A stretch of 64,000 nt of DNA from Endomychus coccineus (Eukaryota > Arthropoda > Insecta > Coleoptera > Endomychidae): NCBI GenBank assembly GCA_958510875.1, contig OY294068.1, forward strand, positions 24,718,297 through 24,782,296, given 5' to 3'. The notes under the pieces are model-generated. The model was not told the origin of the DNA and did not search any database. It saw only the letters and a program-made list of their open reading frames with translations. Position numbers and translations under genes: made by a program. Shown here in pieces: positions 57,690-64,000 of this stretch. Numbering within the stretch: position 1 is the stretch's first letter; the number at the start of each line of letters is the position of its first letter.

Positions 57690-58050
57690 TTACACTTATC
57701 TACAAAAAAATGTTGAGTTTTCGGCAGCAAAAATATTCAACAAACTTCCACAAGCACTTCGCTCTAAACCTAAGAGTGTTTTGAAATCCATTCTGAAATC
57801 GTTTCTCATTAGAAGGGCTTACTACACAATTGATGAATACTTTGATGACAACCTATTCAGCTTAATCAATCTTTACTAAAATGAAATATTTTATATTCAA
57901 ATGGTTTTTATTATTATTACTTATTTATTTATATATTTATGATTGTAGGCTAAAGCCACTTATTTATTTGTTTTTTTTCTTTTACTGTGACCGGTTCTAC
58001 ATCCATAGAGGTTCTTATGAATGTCTGAAATAAATTACTTACTACTTACT
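57690..58050 (+). pseudogene. LINE ORF2 3' end (second family)
   Basis: The frame reads AAKIFNKLPQALRSKPKS, VLKSILKSFLIRRAYYTIDE and FDDNLFSLINLY, the typical last 60 residues of CR1/Jockey-group ORF2 proteins. A 3' untranslated stretch and a tail of (TTAC/TACT) repeats at about 58023-58043 follow. The 5' limit is unclear. It follows another LINE tail in the same orientation and probably belongs to a separate insertion. Confidence 0.65.
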
Positions 58051-59145
58051 AACAACGCGAAACATATTTTTTTTCCAAACAGGAGTGTATATTCTAGCCA
58101 TGATAATTCTTTTCCCTCGTATATTGGACGAAAAGTAATCGGTTAAGCTTATTTCAGTTCATGAACCCAGTTTTCCAATTCATCAGTTCAAGTATGTTGC
58201 GAGAATGTTTCATTATGATGTAAATTGTAAAAACGAACGAGAATAAAGAACTTCGATTCAGTGAACAATCGAAACCCCTTAACGGAATGAACGCAACAAT
58301 TTCTGTTGAGTTACGCAAAAACGAGTGAACGTCGATGTTATTCTTGCCAGCTTCTAGGTAATAATGTAACATTTACAACGGATGAATGGTTTGAAGTATT
58401 ATTAGTGTGGTTGGCGAACTTCCCATATCCTCGAAACTGGTATAGAATCTGATAATTGCGAACTAGCGAGTAACGTATACACCAAACACTAGAGGTGGAT
58501 ACAAGACGGGCTATTATTCGCTTCGGTCAAGGGTCAAACTCAGAATGTATTGATCAGGGCCGAGCAGGCGGAAGAGATTTGTCCCCAGGTGAAATAGCTG
58601 CCTCCCTTAACACCAAAACACGCGCCACACACGTAAATGTTACGGCAAACCGGTGTATAGCTAATATTAAAATATCATTATTATTCCATATTAAGTTCAA
58701 TGTTGCATCCAGAAACTTGACACTTCTGGTATGGAGGATGAAACACCATTAGGGTCATATTATATAAATGAGTGGATTGACTCACTTGGATTCTACTAAT
58801 CGATCTTAACATCAGGAACTATGCATAATTTATTGATTATCTGTTTCCATTATTCTATGTCATATTACTTCCTTATAACGTTGAGACAGTGCTATTCCCT
58901 GAGTTACTTACAATAGCCCTCATCCATCCATGATGTGTTGTTATACACAAAATCCCCTCAAGTTTACTAGGTGCAGTTCGTTCCAAGATCTATTATTGAC
59001 CTGCTGCAATAAACCCGGACATTCTCAAAAGCCCAAGATTCGAAATCTCGGAAAAATAAGATCTTGTGAAATTGCGCAAATTGCTTTACGTTTTGTTTAT
59101 AAGCACTGCTGACAGAACATGCTGAAAACTAGTATTATGAAGTAA
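58051..59145. other. Noncoding region
   Basis: No gene recognised. The 85-codon frame at 58495-58752 has no domain. Confidence 0.4.
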
Positions 59146-59150
59146 CCAAT

Positions 59151-59420
59151 TCATTTTGGGAAATTCATCCAAATTCGTAAGATTTCACCAGTATCATCTC
59201 TTTCTACATGACACAATTTTCCGACAGTGCCATTGGACAATCCATCCCCAACATCTGTGTTACTAGTTATCATGTACGGTCGGTTAAGAACTAAAATTAA
59301 TTCGTATGGTAATCCACCCGTATCATCGGTTCTCATTTTATGCAACTTCTGTCTGACGAAATTTTGTTGCTCAGCATTATGGCAACCAACGAAGACAACC
59401 GATCCCACAGATACCATTAT
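59151..59420 (-). pseudogene. Pif1-like helicase fragment (Helitron/Helentron)
   Basis: The minus frame contains VGCHNAEQQNFVRQKLHKM, LPYELILVLNRPYMITSNTD and VGDGLSNGTVGKL. The VxxPxMxxxNxDVxxGLxNGTxG pattern is the Pif1-family segment between motifs IV and V, common to Helitron helicases. The fragment is about 88 residues with no stop, bounded on both sides by noncoding sequence. It is complementary in coverage to the fragments at 24969 and 29165, which start later in the protein. Confidence 0.7.
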
Positions 59421-59720
59421 CTACGGAGTTTAGTATGGAGTTGTTGTACTCGTTGTAGCATCCGACATTACAATTTTATTATTTTTCAATGAAAATTAAC
59501 ATAATAAGTTTTTCTTTAGTTTTCACAACTGTCAGCATTTCAATCAACAATTATACACATTTTTAAATTTGATAATAAAAACGCATAATGGGCGGTACAA
59601 TCTCTGAAAAGAGTATGAATGTAACCCGATAGTCATTATAATAAATACACATTATTTTATTTCCAAAACATATTATTTATTGATATTCACATCGATGTAA
59701 ATGGAAGTAATGTAGAACAG

Positions 59721-59786
59721 CATTGGTCCGAATTGAAGATGTCTACGAATGGTGGTAAAGGAAAACATCTTCAATTCAGACCAATG
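59721..59786. repeat. Hairpin with 22-bp arms
   Basis: CATTGGTCCGAATTGAAGAT plus GT at 59721-59742 pairs with 59765-59786 with one mismatch around a 22-nt loop. Less exact complementarity may extend outward (GGAAGTAATG/CATTTCC-type). Probably a small MITE core. Confidence 0.75.
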
Positions 59787-60296
59787 AACAAATAATCTAA
59801 AAAGAAACGCAAAATGTAAACATATAAACATTTCCGTCAAATGTCAGTATGATCGTAAATTACACCACAAACAATTATTTGGAATAAAATTTTGTACTTT
59901 CGTATTAGTAGTATTAAAAAAAACATCAAGACGATATTCACTATCATATTTGATGCTATGATCCAACATTCGAACAATGAGAATAATAAACTAGATATAA
60001 CACAACGTCATCAATGTGTAGTACACATGCAAAAGTTCGAACTTATACACATCACCAATGTTATATTCTTATGATAAGAATTATATTCACAATATTTAAA
60101 ATCTTGCACGTATATACGATACTAAGTACACAATGTGTACAATTAATAAATTCAATAAAAATATAACTTTCGTCTGCACGAGAACCGAGAATTGGGTAAA
60201 TGAATAACGTCGAGTATCCGACTCAGATATGAACACGTGTGAGCGTATAGAGAGACTGTTTGACGCCTGACCCGAGTAGTTGCGCATGCGGCAGTA
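59787..60296. other. Noncoding region
   Basis: No gene recognised. Confidence 0.4.
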
Positions 60297-61121
60297 TAAC
60301 GAAGCACTGAAGTTCGAAAAATTTAAACAGTAAGACGGATTTGAATGGGGTTTTGTGCATTCGATTCGTCATAGCTTCAGGAAACTTTGTGATCTAAATT
60401 GATTTATAAGAAATTAAAAATATGCAATTTGCATAAATAATGTACATTTCATAATTGCATTTTAAATTGACCGTAAGTACTTAATTCACAATTCGGTTAA
60501 TTGTGATGAAAATGATTCCAATCTTGCTATTCCGGGGGGGGGGGGGTTGGGGTTGTTGAAGAATACGAATATAGCGACAGAATTGGTCTCCGAAGTACCT
60601 GGTGCTCAGGGTGAACGGTATTCTCGTTGTCCCCTCAAAGAAACACGTGCACGGTATTAATATAGTGTGCGCACACTGTAGAAGAACTTCTAACCTGCAG
60701 CTCCTTACGGACAGTGTACATTGTGTTATCACTGCTACCAACTGTATTAAAAGCGCCAAATTAAAAACAAACTAAGCTTCAGTAGATACATTTTGTAAGA
60801 CTGGTCCCCAGAACTTACACCTTTTGTACAACATTTGAGTGCATAACTTACAAGCATGTACAAAGTTTCAGTAAAAATCATGTAATAATAACATTCCGAG
60901 TAACGAGTTTGAAATCAACCGAATTGTGAATTTAGTATCTACGGTCAATTTAAAATGCAATTATAAAATGCATATTATTTATGCAAATTGCATATTTTCA
61001 ATGTCTCATGAATCAATTCAGGTCACAAAGTTCCCTGAAGCTCTAACGAATGCACAAAACCGCATTCAAATCCGTCTTACTGTTCAAATTTTTCGTTGGC
61101 CGTTTTTAGTGCTTCGTTTCC
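60297..61121. mobile_element. Fold-back element with about 205-bp inverted arms
   Basis: Arms 60297-60500 and 60917-61121 are inverted copies. They share CGAAGCACT, ACAGTAAGACGGATTTGAAT, ATATGCAATTTGCATAAATA and TTTAAATTGACCGTA. The centre of about 415 bp contains a 13-G run (60534-60546) and a GTGCGCACAC palindrome but no coding frame. The right arm ends where the Cys-rich frame at 61130 begins. A target duplication is not clear. Confidence 0.8.
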
Positions 61122-61255
61122 GCGACTATATCAAGAATCCAATAAGAATTTTCTTCATTTTGACTTAATCTATTCCGCCCATTATAATATATCCTGCTAC
61201 ATGTGACGCCCATGTTTCTGCACCAACAGCGCTTAGTTTTGCCACCAGCTTCGCA
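61106..61255 (-). pseudogene. Cysteine-rich frame, downstream half (split by hAT)
   Basis: The minus-strand frame reads SDCEAGGKTKRCWCRNMGVT then CSRIYYNGRNRLSQNE and closes near 61106 within the fold-back arm. The C-x-C and KRCxCR spacing resembles a small Cys-rich domain seen in mobile-element-associated insect proteins, but I do not know its function. Its upstream half lies beyond the hAT at 63382. The short upstream part of the open frame in this segment is hAT terminal sequence, not real coding. Confidence 0.55.
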
Positions 61256-61263
61256 ATCACTAG

Positions 61264-63373
61264 CAGTGGCGGCTCCTCGAAGGAGGCTAAGGAGGCTCAG
61301 CCTCCTCACCAATTTATCTTGTAGATCATTCATTTTATTTCCTGTTTCCTTGATAATTTTTCAAATTTTACAATTAATTCCTCGTTGTCAGTAGTAATTT
61401 TGAATCTGGCAACAGTGCCCTGAGGCTAGACTGTATATATTCCAAACCTCAAGCAGTAAACACCTGTTGCTCAACACAGTTACCGTTTTTCTGACCGGTT
61501 CAATTGCTAAATACCGTAGAACATAGATAAAATGGCAACACTCTCAGTAGGCCAGCCTGCCGCCGGCAAAGAGTTCTCTTTTTAGCCGCCGGCCTTTCAG
61601 CTCACTGCTCAGTACGCTCGGTGGTATGGAATGCGTCACATGCGTGTTGCGTCGGCGTTTGTTTTGTGACGCCACGCGAAGTAAGGTTAGATTAGAAGTT
61701 GTCTGTTAGATAAATTATTGAAATTTAAAATGAGTGTTAGTGATTTAGTTGCTGACTTTTTAGAAAATCCATTTAGTGGATTAACATATGACAAAAAAGT
61801 GTTTTTTTTTTAAATAAACGGTCTTTACCGGATTTGGAAGGATTAGTTAGTGATGTCAGGTAAATATCAAAATCGATCGTTTAATACTAACAATTATTAA
61901 AAAAATTTATGGTTAACGGGATCTGCATAATGGCGGGACATTTGAACGGTCTTCAAACAAAAATAAAATCAGTTTCGTCTCAGGCTATTTTCACCCATTG
62001 TTACGCTCACAACATGAATTTTGTTTTAAGTAATGCATGTAGTTCCATTAAGGAAGTTAGAACTTCTTTTCTAACTTATCGTCATTTTCAAATTTTTTTA
62101 GCAAGTCCACCAAACGAACTGAAGTTTTAAATAACATAGTAGAAAACAGAATTTCCTGTAATGCTCCAGCTCGATGGAATTTTACATCACGTGCATAAAA
62201 TTAAAGACAAATTAATTGAAACATTTGATTTTATATTAAACAAAGATGACTTTTTAACAGATCAGATTTCATTAAATGCTGCTGTTGGTTTAAATTTAGA
62301 AAATGAAGACTTTTTGTTTCTTCTTGATACTTTTGAATTAATATTTGAACAAACTGATCTTATTTTCCAAATCTTACAACATAAATTCACTGATATAATT
62401 TATTCAAGAGATCGTTTGAAACATTTTATTGATAAAATTCCAAGTTTCCATAATACAGAGTTTCATTTCAATATTTTATTTGAAACTGATGAGGCTCCTC
62501 CCGCGAAAAGGAGGAAAACATACAATTTGGTAGGCAAGAAAATACATCATAAAAACAACTTTTTCATGAAATTTTAGATACTATTAAGAGGTCAAATTGA
62601 GATTCGATTTTCCGATTTACATGAATTGAAGTTTTTCGACTTGACGAATAGAAGATTTTTCGAATCTTTTTCAAAAGAGTTTCCCAATACACTTTTATAT
62701 AACATAGTTCTAAAATATAAATTTTTTGATAAAATAGCACTGCACAATGAATTATGCGTTGTATACTCGGATAAAGATGTTTTAGGCCAGTATGACATTC
62801 ACGCCGATATTATAAAATATATGATAGACAACGATTTGCAACAAGTTTTACCTTAGTTTTATAAACTACTTTGTTTGACAGTCACCATTCCTGTCACGTC
62901 GGCATCGGTGGAGAGATCTCAAACGGATCAAAACTTACATGCGAAATACAGTGGGCCAAAATCGTTTATACAATGTCAGTTTAATATCTATTGAAAAAGA
63001 TGTAGTAAAACACTTAAAACATAATTACATTTTATGATAATATTATTGATCATTTTTCGCAAACTAAAGACTTTAGGATATGAAAAAGTTAATAAAATCA
63101 ATAAAAAAAACTAAATATGAAAAATTCCAAAAAAAAGAAAAAATATTAAGAATCCGAATAAAATAAAAAACAAAAAACGAACAAAAAAATGTTTTGTCAA
63201 GAGAAACTCTACACCTCCACGTTGGCTCTTGCTGGGCAACAATTAATTTTGTCACCGAAGTAGCCGGTACGGTCACTGCGCAAAGGTTAAATTAATTGAC
63301 TAAATAGAGTATATTCTTACAAAAACATTTTATGTCCAGCCTCCTCTCTTAAAAAGTTCAGGAGCCGCCACTG
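61264..63373 (+). mobile_element. hAT DNA transposon with 8-bp target duplication
   Basis: Terminal inverted repeats CAGTGGCGGCTCCT and AGGAGCCGCCACTG, both at the extreme ends. The 8-bp repeat ATCACTAG lies at 61256-61263 and again at 63374-63381. These are the diagnostic features of hAT elements. At 2110 bp it is shorter than autonomous relatives, and the transposase inside is deleted and frameshifted. Confidence 0.95.
61730..62960 (+). pseudogene. hAT transposase (ZMYM1/DUF4371-like), internally deleted
   Basis: A likely start at 61730 gives MSVSDLVADFLENPFSGLTY. After a shift in a T-run comes RSLPDLEGLVSDVR, followed by a donor-like GGTAAATATC (about 61858). Then MAGHLNGLQTKIKSVSSQAI and THCYAHNMNFVLS (61930-62035), the core catalytic neighbourhood of this hAT clade. 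62161-62577 is a long stop-free segment with DEAPPAKRRKTYN. 62590-62855 has DLTNRRFFESFSKEFPN. 62885-62930 has VTIPVTSASVERS, the hAT dimerisation signature. Large parts between the N-terminus and MAGHLNG are gone, with several frameshifts. Not functional. Confidence 0.8.
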
Positions 63374-63381
63374 ATCACTAG

Positions 63382-63490
63382 CTATCATATTCAGTAATTC
63401 ATCTGGGAGAGGAGCTTTGAGAATTTTCATTGGCATCAGGCCAATCTCTGCAGTATGTTGCCATCCAAATTCAACAGGATTCTTACATTA
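63382..63490 (-). pseudogene. Cysteine-rich frame, upstream half (split by hAT)
   Basis: The minus strand gives NPVEFGWQHTAEIGLMPMKI and LKAPLPDELLNMIAS, ending in the target duplication. It connects in phase to the SDCEAGG half at 61255 when the hAT and one 8-bp copy are skipped. The NPxxFGW...P..PxxLL pattern followed by a Cys-rich stretch recurs in insect mobile-element proteins. I infer an older element frame; the function is unknown. Confidence 0.5.
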
Positions 63491-63690
63491 TATACGTTAT
63501 AAGGAAGAACGGAGGAAATTATGACTTCCGTACGTACTCACAGTGTCTCAAACACATGTATACAGACACAAAAGAAAATATTTTTGCTATTGGCCACAAT
63601 TTCGTGTAAGTACATTGAGAGATATATAATTGAATTTTCCGAATGATGAACATAACTTAGATAATTCAACATAGGATTAAAAATATGAAT

Positions 63691-63811
63691 AAACGTTTAA
63701 CATTGAACCATAGGCGGGATTCGTACACTCATTCCTGGATTTTTAGTTCAGTGTGTTCACCAATTACACCCTGTGGGTTCGAATCCCGTCTATGGTTCAA
63801 TGTTTTACGTT
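63691..63811. repeat. Inverted repeat with tRNA-like 3' half
   Basis: Arms 63691-63723 and 63780-63811 are inverted copies with few mismatches, centred on TTGAACCATAG(G/A)CGGGATTC. The right arm includes a B box (GGTTCGAATCC) and the acceptor-like end CTATGGTTC. TTTTTAGTTCAGTGTG before it is a weak A-box. It looks like a tRNA-derived sequence whose 3' end has been duplicated in inverse. Confidence 0.6.
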
Positions 63812-64000
63812 CATTCATCTTCAGAAGAAGAAGAACCTTGAACTTGTTCATACTTACCCAGAATATTTCTTAGTCAGTTCTATTGAAATATACAAGATGC
63901 TGTCATTGAATGAGTACTGTCAGAGTCATTGCCAATCATACTTATACCCTAGTCTACATACCTCACTAAAAAACGATTGAACATTAGAAGTATGTGCGTG
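63812..64000. other. Window end, noncoding
   Basis: No gene recognised. Confidence 0.4.

Noticed and set aside
61203..61394. Open frame on the plus strand across the hAT left end
   Set aside because: It is the reverse of the Cys-rich frame and hAT terminal sequence; a shadow.

Overview
This is a eukaryotic, AT-rich window that reads as a graveyard of transposable elements from an arthropod genome, most likely an insect. The evidence is the repertoire itself: degraded Tc1/mariner copies, a Crypton tyrosine recombinase with a short spliceosomal intron, Helentron-type helicase and helicase-endonuclease remnants, Penelope-like GIY-YIG fragments, several LINE clades (with and without RNase H), a hAT element with perfect 8-bp target duplications, MITEs and fold-back elements. 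A beetle or related insect is my guess, not something the sequence proves. I see no convincing single-copy host gene, no rRNA, no CRISPR array and no bacterial-type operon. Most open frames are short and lie inside repeats or AT-rich noncoding DNA.

Layout. 1-14.5 kb is mostly noncoding, with a mariner helix-turn-helix relic and tRNA-like scrap near 2.7 kb, a pair of about 0.5-kb LTR-like repeats (4.2 and 10.8 kb), a repeat array of about 430-bp units at 9.7-10.8 kb with a detached copy at 6.75 kb, and a Tc1/mariner pseudogene at 12.8-13.4 kb. 14.5-17.7 kb is a LINE cluster: an uninterrupted 5'-truncated reverse transcriptase (+), then two head-to-tail RNase H-bearing LINE remnants (-). 19.2-31 kb holds a mariner relic, a tandem repeat (23 kb), two Helitron/Helentron remnants (24.4-26.3 kb +; 28.2-30.5 kb -, the second joining helicase to an AP-type endonuclease) and a palindromic MITE (27 kb).

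31.1-35.4 kb is a Crypton (-) whose N-terminal exon and upstream region occur three times in tandem. Only the first copy keeps the catalytic half, and its nucleophilic tyrosine codon has become a stop. 36.9-39.6 kb holds two mariner elements, one a giant hairpin whose arms both contain the transposase C-terminus. 39.6-41.9 kb has LINE relics (-). 43.9-45.2 kb has two related MITEs, followed by a Penelope-like endonuclease end (45.4 kb), a TIR-bounded mariner deletion derivative (47.1-48.0 kb) and a second Penelope-like end with a hammerhead-like motif (48.1-48.7 kb). 50.0-51.8 kb resembles the promoter and leader of a retroelement.

52.6-54.7 kb is a young, 5'-truncated I-group LINE with an 11-bp target duplication and a single in-frame stop. 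55.4-58.0 kb contains two more LINE ends. 59.2 kb is a second Helentron-type helicase scrap. 60.3-63.5 kb is nested: a fold-back element and a hAT transposon lie within and beside a cysteine-rich reading frame that becomes continuous again if the hAT and one target duplication are ignored.

The genes do not form a working pathway. They are parasites at different stages of decay, often inserted into one another. The most informative structures are the Crypton tandem array, the helicase-endonuclease remnant, the transposase-derived hairpin element and the datable insertions with target duplications. All assignments come from reading motifs by eye; no search was run.
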